From the NCBI GenBank assembly GCA_029718625.1, contig CM056391.1:4302933-4366932 (forward strand): 64,000 nt of DNA. Direction: 5' to 3'. The notes beneath the pieces were generated by a model. It saw only the letters and a program-made list of their open reading frames with translations. It ran no database searches and was not told where the DNA came from. Position numbers and translations under genes: made by a program. Numbering within the stretch: position 1 is the first letter of the stretch; each line of letters starts with the position of its first letter. This DNA comes from Synaphobranchus kaupii (Eukaryota > Chordata > Actinopteri > Anguilliformes > Synaphobranchidae). Shown piece after piece: positions 10,591-47,195 of this stretch.

Positions 10591-13500
10591 TCAGCTTTTC
10601 ACCTTCTTTCCGTAACTCTCCACCACGTCCTCTGTGATGCTTTCGTCCTCCTCCACGTTGGCGGTCACCGTTTTCCCCAGCAGCTGGTAGATTTCCTCGG
10701 GAGCCACGCCCATTGGGTCGGCCACCTTGACGGTGAGCATGTCCATGGTTAGCGCCGTGCCCTTGGGGATGGTCGTCTTGGCCACCACAGACTTACCCAG
10801 CTGGGGAAAGAAGGGAGAAAACGGATCGTGGGATCAGGGCCCTTGCACCAGGAGTCTGCGGTCGCCGTTAGGACTCAAACGACAGAAGCTTTCAAATGTA
10901 GATTCTGTTGTAGTAAGTCCATCACAACCAATATTATCATCACCATCAACACCAGGACCTCAAAGATCATACACAATTAAGCTGATCTTTAAAGACCACG
11001 TTGAAGATTGAGGCCTATTTTAAAGACCATGTTGAAGATTGAGGCATATCTTAAAGACCATGTTGAAGATTGAGGCCTATTTTAAAGACCATGTTGAAGA
11101 TTGAGGCCTATTTTAAAGACCATGTTGAAGATTGAGGCCTATTTTAAAGAGCATGTTGAAGATTGAGGCCTATCTTGAAGACCATGTTGAAGATTGCGGC
11201 CTATGTTAAAGACCATGTTGAAGATTGAGGCCTATTTTAAAGACCATGTTGAAGATTGAGGCCTATTTTAAAGACCATGTTGAAGATTGAGGCCTATTTT
11301 AAAGACCATGTTGAAGATTGAGGCCTATTTTAAAGACCATGTTGAAGATTGAGGCCTATTTTAAAGACCATGTTGAAGATTGAGGCCTATTTTAAAGACC
11401 ATGTTGAAGATTAAGGCCTATTTTAAAGACCATGTTGAAGATTGAGGCCTATCTTAAAGACCATGTTGAAGATTAAGGCCTATGTTAAAGACCATGTTGA
11501 AGATTGAGGCCTATTTTAAAGACCATGTTGAAGATTGAGGCCTATTTTAAAGACCATGTTGAAGATTGAGGCTTATTTTAAAGACCATGTTGAAGATTGA
11601 GGCCTATTTTAAAGACCATGTTGAAGATTGAGGCCTATTGTAAAGACCATGTTGAAGATTGATGCCTATTTTAAAGACCATGTTGAAGATTGAGGCCTAT
11701 TTTAAAGACCATGTTGAAGATTGAGGCCTATCTTGAAGACCATGTTGAAGATTGCGGCCTATTTTAAAGACCATGTTGAAGATTGAGGCCTATTTTAAAG
11801 ACCATGTTGAAGATTGAGGCCTATTGTAAAGACCATGTTGAAGATTGAGGCCTATTTTAAAGACCATGTTGAAGATTGAGGCCTATTTTAAAGACCATGT
11901 TGAAGATTGAGGCATATCTTAAAGACCATGTTGAAGATTGAGGCCTATTTTAAAGACCATGTTGAAGATTGAGGCCTATTTTAAAGACCATGTTGAAGAT
12001 TGAGGCCTATTTTAAAGAGCATGTTGAAGATTGAGGCCTATCTTGAAGACCATGTTGAAGATTGAGGCCTATTTTAAAGACCATGTTGAAGATTGAGGCC
12101 TATCTTAAAGACCAAGTTGGAGATTAAGGCCTAACTTAAAGACCATGTTCAAGATTACGGCCTACCTTAATGACTACATTGAAGATTTAGGCCTACCTTG
12201 TCATGGCAAGCCTTCTCGCAGGGCAGCATTTGCTTGACGCCGGTCCCCAGGCATCGCTCCACGATTCGGATGGCTTTCACCAGCTCGGCTAGCTCCTCCG
12301 GCAGCAGGGAGGCCTCGTGGTCACTGCCCTTCCAGCTCTTGTCCAGGGTCACGTGGCGCTCAACAACCTTAGCCCCCAGCGCCACCGCCGCCACCGTGAT
12401 GTAGGTCCCAGACTCGTGGCCCGAGTAGCCAATCGGAATGTCTGGAAACTCCTTCTGGTACTCCTTCAGTCAGGGGAAGGGAACAGGTTACGTGAGTAAA
12501 TAAGTAAAGTAAACAAGGAAAGTAAGTCAGTCAGGCATTAAGTACATAAAGTCACTCAATCAGTCAGTTAGTGCAAAAAAATTTACGTGATTGTTCATTT
12601 GTTTGTCGTGGCTATGTATAAAATTCATACCATACATTCACCCATCTCAACTGCTCCCTCTGTTGTAAACAAAATGCACTGCAGTTTAGATTAAAGGGAG
12701 GCCTAAGTAGCGTGATTTGTGAAGGTTTGTAATGGCGGTAATGAGTTTGTCTCTTACAGCAATGACCCTCAGGTTGACGTCCTCTGGTGCCAGTGGGTAG
12801 GCGCTGGTGCACTGCAGGATGCAGAAGTTCTTGTTGTGCTCCTTCACCATCTGGTAAACGCGTCTCATCGTCTCCATCGACTGCATCCCGCTGGAGACCA
12901 CCATGGGCCTACCTAACAAAGACAGACAGGGCCAAGGGTAATCAGCACTATCCCAATATCCCAGCGGCTATCGTACCGACTTCATGTCCAAATCATTTTC
13001 TGGTTAACGCCTTCACAATACTGGATGGGTTATGCCCTCAAAAATAACCTTCATCATTTCTTCTCATGGACAAAGACCGGTACCAGGATGTGACATTAAC
13101 TCCCGCCACCACTCAAATGCTGGTTAAATTTTAATTGTGGCTGGTTAGAGTTTCTATTCGAGTAGCCACTTTGGCAGGCAACAAACCAGGTTGTGTTATA
13201 TTGCAAAAGGTAATGTGGCTGGTAAAATGTTGAAAATGGCTGTTTTTACAGTATAATCCACAAGCCACTCTGACCAGCGGGTGAACAAGTTAAGTTGTAT
13301 CGTGTCAAAGATTTTTTTAAAATACTTAAAACTTTTTTTTCTGCCAGGTCTCAGGAAGATATAGCGAACAGTATCTACAATGTCTAATATAGGGACAAAC
13401 CTGTCACGGCATTACATGCCTTCAACTGAATTACTAAGGAACCTGAAATACGTATTGTGCAGGCATGACTAGTAGGTCATTGATCCAGCCCTGGGCATAC

Positions 13501-15571
13501 GTACATCTCCAGGGATTTCACCTGCCTTACCTTTTTTGGCCGTCTTCTCCAAGTAGGGGAAATTGTTGGTGTCCCCTGAGCCAACCTTGAAAAATGGCAC
13601 ATCAAGCTCGTGGAGAAACTCGACGGCCATCTGTCAAGAGCAAATACAGATAAGTACCCCCACTCAACTTCATTATCCACATCCAGGTGACAGAGAGGAG
13701 TGGCAACTACTATAAATAAAAAAAGTGCAGTAAAATCAATATTGTCAAATAAAGTACAAGAAATATAAGAATTTCACACTGACAACAGATGGGTGCCATC
13801 TCATTCTATGGAATTGTTTGCAATACAGCACAATAGAAACTATGTGAACATGGGACTTTTATTCTTCATGACATTTCTGACAATGTGGCTTAAGAGGGTA
13901 AATAGTCCCTCTAAACAAGAAACGCATCTAATCAAGAAAAGTTTACAGCTTGTTAAAATTGTGGGATTGCAATTGCGGTTGGAACGAAAACAAACATACA
14001 CAGTGGCCCAGGACCGAGTTTGAGAACCACTGGGTTAGGAGATATATGGCTAGTAAACTCTAAATCAGGGCAACTCTGGTCCTGGAGTACCAGTGACGTT
14101 TCTGGTTTTTGTTCCATCTGAGCTTGACCACAAGTTTGATGGATGCTTCAAAGTCTGAGCCCGATTATTTTCAATGGTGAAAAGCTGATTGCCTCCAGCA
14201 CATGGTCACCTGCATTCATTAAACCTGATGCATTAAAATTAATCCAGCTATGGTGTTATGGGTTTGGATGGCGCAAAAACCAGTACTATCTCTGGCACTC
14301 CAAGGCCAGGGTTACCTACCCCTTACCCTAAACTACGCCCATTCATTCATACCTCGTCCATTCCCGAAGCCGTGAAGAATATTCCAACTTCCTTGGCATA
14401 TTTCTGCAGCTCCCTGTACTGCTCGTGACTGAACTCTAGGTGGCGCTTGTGTTCCCCATAAGTCTTCCCCCAGGAGTTCTTGGAGGTGTAGGGACGTTCC
14501 AGGGCCCCCTTGTTAAACTTGAACTCAAGTTCGCTCTTCTGAAGTTTGGCACAGTCAGCTCCACAGTCCTGTCACAGATTACGTATTAGTAGTCTACACA
14601 AAATATATATGACACAAAATGCTCTTTAAAGTGATTATCTTCGCCAAGGCCCCATTCTTTCAGATTCTGATTTATGCTAACGTTACCTGTAATTTACGGT
14701 ATTGATTTAATTCGGTCAGCCTATCCCTGAGTAAACAAGCTATAAAACCCGGGAATAGTGGATATCGCTGCTGAATACACATAAGTTGCACTGACCTTGC
14801 ATTTTCTCCCATATTCTAGTTATAAATGTGTGATAGTAGCAGCTAGTGGTTCTGTGCCCAAGCGGAATAAAGTTGACCATTCATTCAAATCTCATCTTTC
14901 AAATAAAATTTCAAAACACAATGGGAAACGCCACAACTAAAAACTAAATCACGAGTAAATCCGTTTATTTTAGCGAGCCATACTAAATTATAAGGTAGGC
15001 TACCCATGCTAACTTCTAATTTTATATTGGTGCGTAGGCTATCAACAAAACAGACACAGAATTCCCAATGTTCATGTTTCATGACAGACTTCTCTGTATG
15101 CTACAATAGGCTGCCTAATAATATATCTAATCAGCCAATCTATAGATAATCAATATGGATTAGAACGAGTTAGGTTTATAATTTAGCCAGCAGGCTAATA
15201 AAAATAGCGCAGGAATATGAATGGATTAAGTTACTGGCTAGATCTCTAGATATGTAACTTGCACGTTATTTCTTCATCAACTCTACTAAAAGTGCTATCC
15301 AAATTCAGAGCTTCATGTCGCCAGCTTGCAATTCAAGAAATAAATAAAAATATTAATGTTACAGATGTACTCCGAGCCAAACACCAGTGTGAACATGCAA
15401 TAAATTAGCCAGTTGGCAATGTCAGCCAGTTAATTTTACCTTAGCCATCTTGATCATTTTCTTAGCTATCTCAATGTCGCCCTGGTGATTCTGCCCAATT
15501 TCTGCGATAATGAAACAAGGGCTGCTGCCCCCAATCATCCTGCCTGGACAAATCTCGAATTTAAGAGGCAT
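10591..15571 (-). CDS. nans: N-acetylneuraminate-9-phosphate synthase (sialic acid synthase), six coding exons
   Basis: Inferred exons in reading order: 15571-15440, 14568-14353, 13630-13531, 12912-12758, 12463-12197, 10800-10591. They sum to 1080 nt, giving 359 aa, the human NANS length, and all phases fit GT-AG introns. The enzyme condenses ManNAc-6-phosphate with phosphoenolpyruvate to Neu5Ac-9-phosphate in the cytosol. Residues about 1-290 are the NeuB-type barrel (AEIGQNHQGDIEIAKKMI near the N-terminus; FFKVGSGDTNNFPYL; PMVVSSGMQSMETM). His217 in GYSGHE and His238 in VERHVTLDK correspond to the metal-binding pair known from bacterial NeuB. Residues about 294-353 are the SAF/antifreeze-like domain (LGKSVVAKTTIPKGTALT). 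The start codon opens exon 1. Intron 5 is dominated by a 31-bp minisatellite that touches the exon 5 donor. Zebrafish nomenclature would be nansa; I cannot tell paralogues apart here. Confidence 0.96.
10985..12195 (-). repeat. 31-bp minisatellite filling nans intron 5, anchored on the exon 5 donor
   Basis: Roughly 39 copies of a 31-bp unit containing gaccatgttgaagattgagg (+ strand). The units closest to the exon are the most diverged and those further out are nearly identical. On the - strand the real donor reads CAAG|GTAGGCCTAAATC (gt at 12196-12195). The next unit, exactly 31 bp away, reads TTAAG|GTAGGCCGTAATC (gt at 12165-12164), so the first intronic copy includes a duplicated 5' splice site. 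Further units have ATAGGCC or TTAGGCC and lack the GT. Confidence 0.93.
13085..13300 (+). repeat. MITE copy 1 (CCAGGATGTGAAATTAAC family) in nans intron 3
   Basis: About 215 bp, starting near ccaggatgtgacattaactc and ending gtgaacaagttaagt. Internal similarity to 57045-57266 is clear (gttgtgttatattgcaaaaggtaatgtggctgg region). A third, inverted copy lies at 47995-48232. No coding capacity. Confidence 0.7.
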
Positions 15572-17058
15572 CTTGGAAATATGTTTGATTTGCTAATTTA
15601 GATTAAATGTATGTTGCACTATCTTTATCTGCTAGCAAACACTCCACAGTGGAAGCCGACTGCCTGACTGACTTGGCGAGTTTAACAGGAAGTAGCTAAC
15701 GCAGCTAGCATGCATGGTCTGCGGCTTGTTGAATGGAGCGTACGTTAGAGGGCGGTGCCTTACAGTCAGAAACGCCCTGCTTTAGTGCTTCTTCACACGG
15801 ATGCAACACGGAAAACACTCGCCTACACATTTGTCGTCGAACCTGATCCAGCAAATATAGCTATTTACAAATGTGACGTTTGATGCACTGCACAGTTGAG
15901 TCTCTTCCGATATTGCAAACCAGTTGACACGTGTCACCGCAAAATTTAAAGCGACATACACACACCATTTAATTCAGTCTTTGCTTCATTTAACGTCAGT
16001 TCACATGGTTTCTTCTTACACTTACAGTAGGATTTTGGACGAGACAATTAGGTCTTTAAACCTAAATGAAGAATCTGGGTTATTGTATGAAAAGACAAGT
16101 TGTATTTAAATTGAATCCACCTTGGGGGTGAATCAAAAATCAAGAATCAAGTGCTGCTCGTGCGTGGTCATCTGATTTATTGCATCCCAGGAAATTTGCT
16201 TTTTTATGTTCGTTTGTTTTATTCTCTAATGCAAAACACGGACAATCTCACAAATCTAGTATTAAAATACATTTAAATAAATTAGAGTGGATTGCACAAA
16301 TGTGACATGCAACAGTTGTCACAGTAGCAGTTGTGTTGTGTGTCAGTTGCGGTTGCTGTCAGCTGTTGGGTAGCATATGCCTCCTCTTTATCGGCTATGC
16401 AGTTATTAATATTTAACTGAAATGTTTGCCCACCACAAAGTAAATGTAAACTAAATCACAGCTTTTCTTAAGGAGGAAAGCAGAAAATTACGTGTCAAAC
16501 ACCTTTGCAATATGAGAGCTGGGGGATTTTTGGTATTGAGCTTTCTGTAAATTAATTTCTTTTGCTAAATGGAAAGGGAAATGTGATAACCCAGTCTGAG
16601 CTCACAACAAAAAATGCAGTTGCAAACGAGAGCAATGCATCATCTCATTAGGATCGGTTCAGGACATTCTATTTGAATGAATGAATGGATGGATGGAACT
16701 TCATGCCAATCTAAGTCCCCGATGGGATTTGAAGCAGTGACGAGCTGGCTTGCCCCAGCGAGCTGTAGTGTCCTGCCACTCCTCCAGAGCTGGGGAACCT
16801 GTTGCTAAGCAGAAGGTGTTGTGGGAGCCAGCTCAGCTCCCAACTCTAAATGCTTTGAGAACAGCATTCAGCCATTCTTTATACCTTCATGGGTGTGTCT
16901 ACCGGCTGAAAATCTTGTGATTGTGTTCAACACTGTATAACTGAAAGCTATACTAATCGAAAGGCTGCAAGATCTAGAATCTGTCTTCTGGTTTTATATT
17001 GGTCTTGTCGCTTCATTCTGATCTATGGTTTTCAACAAACGTGATTAGAAACAATACA

Positions 17059-17203
<145 letters not shown>

Positions 17204-17492
17204 GATTTGTGACTAACGATTAACCGGCAAACTCGAACACTTCCGCATTCATTCATCAAGGCAATGGCGCAGATTTCACAAGAAGGCCCCCATAATAACA
17301 AATAACCCCGGTTCGATGCTGTCCAGTGTCCAACACAGCGTCCCCGGTCTGCATTGCTGAAACTCAGCATTCGTCCCACAGAACTGCATTCTTTCTCTTC
17401 TCGACGTCCCCAGTGCACATTGTCGGTCATGGGACACGTACGTGCCAGATTCAGGCATTTAGTTGGTTCATCTGAACATTAGATGCCGATTG

Positions 17493-17540
17493 ATTGGTTA
17501 AAAATCCCGTCCATCAGGAATATTTGCATCTTATTGGCTA
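17493..17540 (+). promoter_or_regulatory. Candidate proximal promoter elements of clta
   Basis: Two inverted CCAAT boxes (ATTGG at 17493-17497 and 17533-17537) flank an octamer ATTTGCAT (17522-17529). They lie about 160-205 bases upstream of the clta ATG with no TATA box, which suits a housekeeping promoter. This is a motif match only. Confidence 0.4.
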
Positions 17541-17698
17541 CGGTCACGCTTCCGCTTTATTTCATAGCCTCGGTTCTAATTTCCTTCCTCCTCCTTTTTT
17601 TTTTTAGTATTGACCTACCCTGCCAACAGTGTCCGCGCTGAAAACGTTTTGTATCCCCCCTTCCCCTTAGCGGTATAGTTACTTTTAGGTAGATAGAC

Positions 17699-27005
<9,307 letters not shown>

Positions 27006-27225
27006 TCCTGCCCAGGCCCCGCCCACTCCCTGACCAGGCCCTGACCAGGCCCCCCACCTACCACAGAAACACACTACAGCTGCTAGTATTGCAATATCTC
27101 ACAACAACTCAAATGTGTGGCTGCGATTATAATGGATGAAATCCCTCTCGATCATGTAAAGAGGAAAAAAGGATGGAGTGATTTATTAGTATTGTCTCTT
27201 ATATTCTTTTCAGGACCAAACTCGG

Positions 27226-27231
27226 AATAAA
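27226..27231 (+). terminator. clta polyadenylation signal
   Basis: AATAAA 221 bases downstream of the clta stop codon, followed within 60 bases by T-rich and C-rich sequence. Consistent with a short 3' UTR. A second weaker ATTAAA lies near 27465. Confidence 0.6.
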
Positions 27232-29254
27232 TATCGTGTTTTACCATTAGACTCGTGGAAATGTGACATTTTACAATCTATGCACCCCCCCCCCCCCCCC
27301 CCTTGAACCTCCCAGGACTAACAGTACATATGTGTGACATGTTTGTAACGTGTGTGTATTTTATGTGCGTACATAAAAGGTACACACACACTGGTTCTTC
27401 AGATCAGATTTGCCCAGCCTGTTGCTTCTTGTGTTTCTCTGTCTCCTGTCATTAATTTGAATTTCATTAAAAAGAAATATGAATGAGTCCTGTTTTACTT
27501 TCCTTCTTTCCAAATCTTTACAGACAAAAATGAACCGTTTCTCAGTCTGGAAACAGTACTCATCTCGTTCATGAGCGAACAAATTAATAACAAATATTGT
27601 GTTAACGCATTTTACAACCAATGCAAAGGATTGGAACGCTTTGAAGGAAATGGTTCAATAAAGGCCTACCGTTTTCATATTCGATACTGAGGTCGTAAAG
27701 CCCAACTCCGTAAGTACACCTGAAACTACACAATGGTGATTGAATTAGCTTTGTTGACGGTGTTTGTAAGATGGATTCCATCAAAGATTAAATCAGAATA
27801 ATGCAGTTCACTCTTCCGTTGATCCCATCCAAGCAAAAAAAAAAAAAAAGGAAAGCTCCTATAAAATGGTCTCAACTGAGGCAGTGTCACATTTAAAAAG
27901 CAGAAAACTGCACTGCCCTATTTATATCGCCGTCAGAAAAATTCTGGACGGCATTTTTCTGAACACTGATGTGCCAAGACCTACAAGACCTGCTTGTCAC
28001 CAAATAAGGGGGTACCTCTACAACCCCAGGGGGTATCATGGCATACCGACAATAAATTCATAAGGAAATTTTCAGTTACAAAACCTTTTTATTTGTGACC
28101 TTTTCTTTCAAAGATACACCGTTCTGTATGTAGTCTTCTGAGCAAATAGTTCAATAAAAGTCCACATACTGTACGTACCATCATTGAGACTGACACACTC
28201 ATTACATCAAACCTCCCAAACTGCATTATTATAAAAACAAATTCAGACGGGGAGACTTAGGAGCTTTTAGTTGTGTAGAGAACGTCATCCCGATGGCTAA
28301 TTTGATCCCAGAAATTCAGTTCAACTAAATCTTCTAAAAGCAGGTTTTTACCGCACCCTTGTTGGCGAAACTGAGTTAAAAGTAGTTCTGCACTTTATAA
28401 ACAAGAAATATGTCAAACTAAAAGTTGAACGATTTAAATATCTTAAGTCCACAATTTTTTTTGTTGCAAGGTAACAAACAGAAAATAAACATCAAAAATT
28501 AAAAGATACAATTATGCACGTATGGAAACATACAGATAACCGTCTTCAAGGTAAATAGAATATTTTTTAAAACGGCACAAGCCAAAAACAAGAACATTAC
28601 AACAGACACAAACATAATCCCAAGCATAAATCCCAATTATTCCCGCTAAAAACAAACAAAAACAAAAAAATATGGTTCAATTGCTCTGGGCTTTTTCTGT
28701 GATAGTACAAAACCCTGGTATAGTAGGCCGGGCTACTATACCAAGCATTAAAAACTGACAGTGTAAAAGCCTTCTGCTTCATACAATAACCCTCATTTTC
28801 ACCTTCAGAGGGAAATATAAGTCATATCTCTTATCAGCATGTCCACGGCAAATAATACACGGGTGTAATATTTAGTTTATACGTACTCTTAAGAAATGAA
28901 GTTAAAATGTAACGTACCCTTAATGTAATGTACCCTTAAATCAGCAAATGACAAACCACAAAGTCCATCAAATTATTCACACATTTATGGAATGCAAAGA
29001 CAAGACCGTTTATATTTAAAATGCTCTCTCCTTGTAATAATAATACAATCCCATGAGGCTGTGCGTCAGCCTGCACTGTGAGATTCTGCACTGACTTAAA
29101 TCTGAAAAGCAGTTTATGCACAAACAGGTTTTGGCAAAATCTATGACACATCTTCCAGGCCTGAGCATGGCTGCTGATCCCACTGACATTACAGACCCTC
29201 CCCCATCAGGGAGCAGACTGCCGTTTCCATAGCGATATTGCAGTCTTTGGATCA

Positions 29255-29700
29255 GGGATCTCAAACTCCAGTCCTGGAGAGCTGCAGTGTCTCGCAGTGT
29301 GAGTTTCCTTGCAATCAGCAGCCAATTTAGACCTTATATTGAGCAGTTAAATGCTGAAACGGACCAAAAACCTCCAGGCACTACAGCCCTCTGGGATGAG
29401 TTAAACCTGCAGACACAGCGCCCCCTCCAGGACTGGAGTTAAACCAGCAGGCACTGTGGCCCTCCAGGACTGGAGTTAAACCTGCAGACACCGCGGCCCT
29501 CCAGGACAGGAGTTAAACCTGCAGGCACTGTGGCCCTCCAGGACAGGAGTTAAACCTGTAGACACTGTGGCCCTCCAGGACAGGAGTTAAACCTGTAGAC
29601 ACTGTGGCCCTCCAGGACAGGAGTTAAACCTGCAGACACAGCGCCCCCTCCAGGACTGGAGTTGAACCTGCAGACTGCGCCCAGGACTGGAGTGTGAGAT
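29255..29700 (-). repeat. Second array of the 37-bp minisatellite family, inverted
   Basis: About eight imperfect copies of the reverse complement of the unit at 7516-7752 (ccaggactggagttaaacc core), plus an isolated forward half-unit at about 29265-29300. Copies differ mainly at the base before GGCCCTCC. Confidence 0.85.
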
Positions 29701-31040
29701 CTCCACTAGATTGTCCCAGCTGTGGGACTCAGCAGGGCGTGTTCCCGTCTGGGAATGTTTTCTCCGGTTTTCCTCTAAAAGAGAAACACAGTCTCCATCT
29801 CCCAGCAGGACTGGCTGGAACATTTTGCCGCCCAGATGTGACCTAAACCCACAGAGACGCCCAGACAAATGCGGACACTCCCAAACCAAGCTCACAGAAA
29901 GAAACACGCCCACTTTCTGCACAATGTCCTTGTGTAAAGCTGTGATGATCTCAACAGATAAAAAGACAAATTGAGTCTATCAGCACACAGAGCTGAGGAC
30001 TGGATCATTTCACAATTGTTAAATATATATAATTGTGATATATATATATATATATAATTGTTTTATATATTAAGTTTTAGAGGAAATTTCACTGCACAAT
30101 GTAACCTCAGCACTTAACACATTCACAAAGACAGTGTTACCATTTCATACAGTTATGCAAGAACCCATGTGCATGACGGGAATTTCTACATAAAATGCTA
30201 CTACGTCACTCTCACTTGCTAAATGTATACATACATAAAGTATATTCATCAGTGAGGTGATTTCTTATGATTAATCAGAAAAATACTATGTCTTGGGGGG
30301 ACTTTAGTATTTGATTTTATTCCAGAACATTCTCTCCTGCCATCAGCTGTCAAGAGTGCAGACGCGCCTAACATGCGTGTTTATGACAGTCCCAAGTCCT
30401 CTGCCTCTGGGTGACACATTTAGGGCCTGAAAAATCAGTACTTCCTGAGGAGCGCAGAACAATGACACTCCCAATCCATCAAGGCTTTAGTCAGGCTCCC
30501 CTAGTGGCCTGACGGGGAAAAACAGGCTTAGTGCCACGCTGCACAGACCAAAGCCGCATTGAATGAATCGCTTGTAGCTTCTTGAACCATTTGTTAGTGA
30601 AAGTAGTATAATACAGAGATAGACAATAAAACTAACCACAAAGAGTTCAACGGTGGGGATATGCAGAGGCCAAAATGCCTCACTGAAAATAAAAGCACTT
30701 TAAAGACACTGTAAAACCTCAATAAAAGTAAATCAACAGTACTCTCAACTTTAGAAAAAGTTGTCTTATCTAAATTAAAAAGAGTATGAAAAAACATTTA
30801 ACAGAAAAGAGCAGTGAATACTTGAATACACTACGTTCTATTCAAGTGGTTCAAGGCAATGGGATAAACCGATAAAAGCATGCAAGTAAACTGCAGTGGG
30901 TTTTAAAGCGAACAGGGACTGGACTCCCTGTGCATTTGGTTTTAGATAACATGACACAAATAACCACATGGCATCCCTGTACTACGAGTGATCTGCTTTT
31001 ACATAGATAAAAGTATACATTAATGTATACAACATATTCA

Positions 31041-31742
31041 GAGTGGTATATACTGTAGATCTTACCATATTATACAATAGAGTGGTATATACTGTAGATC
31101 TTACCATATTATACAATAGAGTGGTATATACTGTAGATCTTACCATATTATACAATAGAGTGGTATATACTGTAGATCTTACCATATTATACAATAGAGT
31201 GGTATATACTGTAGATCTTACCATATTATACAATAGAGTGGTATATACTGTAGATCTTACCATATTATACAATAGAGTGGTATATACTGTAGATCTTACC
31301 ATATTATACAATAGAGTGGTATATACTGTAGATCTTACCATATTATACAATAGAGTGGTATATACTGTAGATCTTACCATATTATACAATAGAGTGGTAT
31401 ATACTGTAGATCTTACCATATTATACAATAGAGTGGTATATACTGTAGATCTTACCATATTATACAATAGAGTGGTATATACTGTAGATCTTACCATATT
31501 ATACAATAGAGTGGTATATACTGTAGATCTTACCATATTATACAATAGAGTGGTATATACTGTAGATCTTACCATATTATACAATAGAGTGGTATATACT
31601 GTAGATCTTACCATATTATACAATAGAGTGGTATATACTGTAGATCTTACCATATTATACAATAGAGTGGTATATACTGTAGATCTTACCATATTATACA
31701 ATAGAGTGGTATATACTGTAGATCTTACCATATTATACACTA
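31041..31742. repeat. Homogeneous 39-bp tandem array, 18 copies
   Basis: Eighteen units of exactly 39 bp beginning gagtggtatatactgtagat, with no difference that I can find except in the last unit (acacta for acaata). Because 39 is a multiple of three and the unit lacks stops in one frame on each strand, it gives long open frames both ways (13-residue repeats VYTVDLTILYNRV and LYNMVRSTVYTTL). There is no promoter, splice context or non-repeat protein sequence, so I call it satellite DNA. Confidence 0.97.
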
Positions 31743-32298
31743 GGGACCTAAACCATAGTATAAATAAATAATTTGGACACTTTTTGGATTTACAAAAACT
31801 GGGCACATCTGTACATTGAAAAATATGTGAAAAACCAGCTGTCATTCAAAACACAGTTGCACCCTGTCAATCAAAATTTAAAAATGATAATTTAAAAAAA
31901 ATAAAAAAAATCTAAGAGCAGCAATAAAACAAACATCCATGTGCCCAAGCTGTAGTCCCACCGGCTTCTCTGGTCCCATAGAGGAGATATATTAAATGTA
32001 TAAATAATCCATTTTACCCACACACTTTATGTACATATACAAGAACATAATGTACTGATATGTACAAAATCTTCCGTCTTCCTATTTTCGTCTAAAGTCA
32101 ATCAACATTCCAACATAATATTTTCACTGACAATTAAAAGCAAGAATCGAGCCACAACAACATTTTGGCAAAGTTCAGAAATCACTAAAACTGAGTTTGT
32201 GAGGAAAGTGTGTTGAAAGACATGTTAAGGACAAATGTTGACTGAATATGAGCCAATGTCTCTGTAAAAAAAAAAAATAAAATAAAAAAAAAAACTAT

Positions 32299-32308
32299 TT
32301 TATTTATT
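32299..32308 (-). terminator. gne polyadenylation signal (two overlapping AATAAA)
   Basis: On the - strand GAATAAATAAAA gives two overlapping AATAAA hexamers about 365 bases downstream of the gne stop codon. Plausible 3' end of gne, by motif only. Confidence 0.5.
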
Positions 32309-32669
32309 CAGCATTTAAGCAGAAAATCCCATTGAGAGACGGAACCTCTTTTACAAGGCAAATAAAATGGAGATGAATTGAACCGATTATGAGTGAGTGC
32401 ACGTGCACGCACGTCTCATGTACATCTCGTGTGATTATGAGTGTGTGCACGTACACGCATGTCTCTTGTGTATCTAAGACACACACTAAGTTTGGAAATT
32501 AAGCTCTGACGTGGCCCAAATGAGGGGTCTGGCTGAAGACGGATATGGACAACGACATTGGCCTCCTTCACCAAGAGAGAAAGAGAGAGCTCCTTATCCA
32601 ATCACATCGCTTCATCCGTTGATGTCACAGGGCCATGATTGGCCAGGCGCGGTCGGTCGTGGGACGGCT

Positions 32670-46491
<13,822 letters not shown>

Positions 46492-47171
46492 CTTCTCAGT
46501 GTGATCCCGTCCTCTCTGCATGCTCAGGTAATACTGCTCCTGTACACACGCACGTATCCACACACGCACACGCACACGCACACGCAATACAGGAGACAAT
46601 ATTTCAGTGAGCCAGTTTTACTCAAACACTACAATTGGCAGTGATGGCTAGCTGAATAACATAGCTAGCCAATTTTATAAAAACCCCTGATATATGAATT
46701 TATGCCGGGCACTAGTCTCTCTCAGCGATACAGGAGTGGGTGAAACTCTCTCAACCTTTGCATCTAGCTGCAGACTAGTTATGTGAACACACACAGGTTC
46801 AATCTCATTGTTGATTGGGTTCACGACGTGAAGCGGCCTATCTCTTTGATTGGATCACGTCGAGAACCACTTTGTTCTGACAACAATGACTCAGACTGAA
46901 TCCCTGGTTGTAGAATGCAGAATCTGAGGGTATAACCACAGTGTATGGTGCTGGATTTCTCTCACAACAGTTATTTCTATGACTGCTACCAACTAAGCAT
47001 GACCGTTCCCCGATATCTTTCGGAAAAGAAAGTTGCCTATTCCAGCTTTAAGTCATTAGCCACACAGATTGGTGCGCGGTAGTGAAACGCAGAAATGTAC
47101 TTTTGTTTCCTGAGAGTATAAAACAGATGTTTAACGTACGCGCTAATTTCACAACAGAAGAGGATACTCAC

Positions 47172-47195
47172 ATGGGTTTTCCTCAAATGGAAGCT
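47172..47195 (-). CDS. gne: Candidate 24-nt micro-exon of gne (exon 2)
   Basis: On the - strand a pyrimidine-rich stretch ends ctgcag, then 24 bases encode SFHLRKTH in phase 0, then a strong donor CAT|GTGAGTAT. The phase joins both the upstream candidate exon and exon 3 (ending ...H|EQYY). Eight codons is very short, so this could be optional or a chance match. Confidence 0.5.

Larger units (their letters stand above)
27232..32669. other. Convergent clta-gne intergenic region
   Basis: 5.4 kb, AT-rich, containing a poly-C run (about 27285-27302), the inverted 37-bp array (29400-29690), a MITE relative (about 30275-30465), an (AT)n tract near 30030-30060 and the 39-bp array (31041-31742). No coding exon was recognised on either strand; the longer open frames are repeat-driven. 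Confidence 0.7.

Noticed and set aside
30982..31845. Long open frames on both strands (287 and 242 aa) with 13-residue repeats
   Set aside because: They are produced entirely by the 18-copy 39-bp array; flanking residues show no domain, start context or splice sites.
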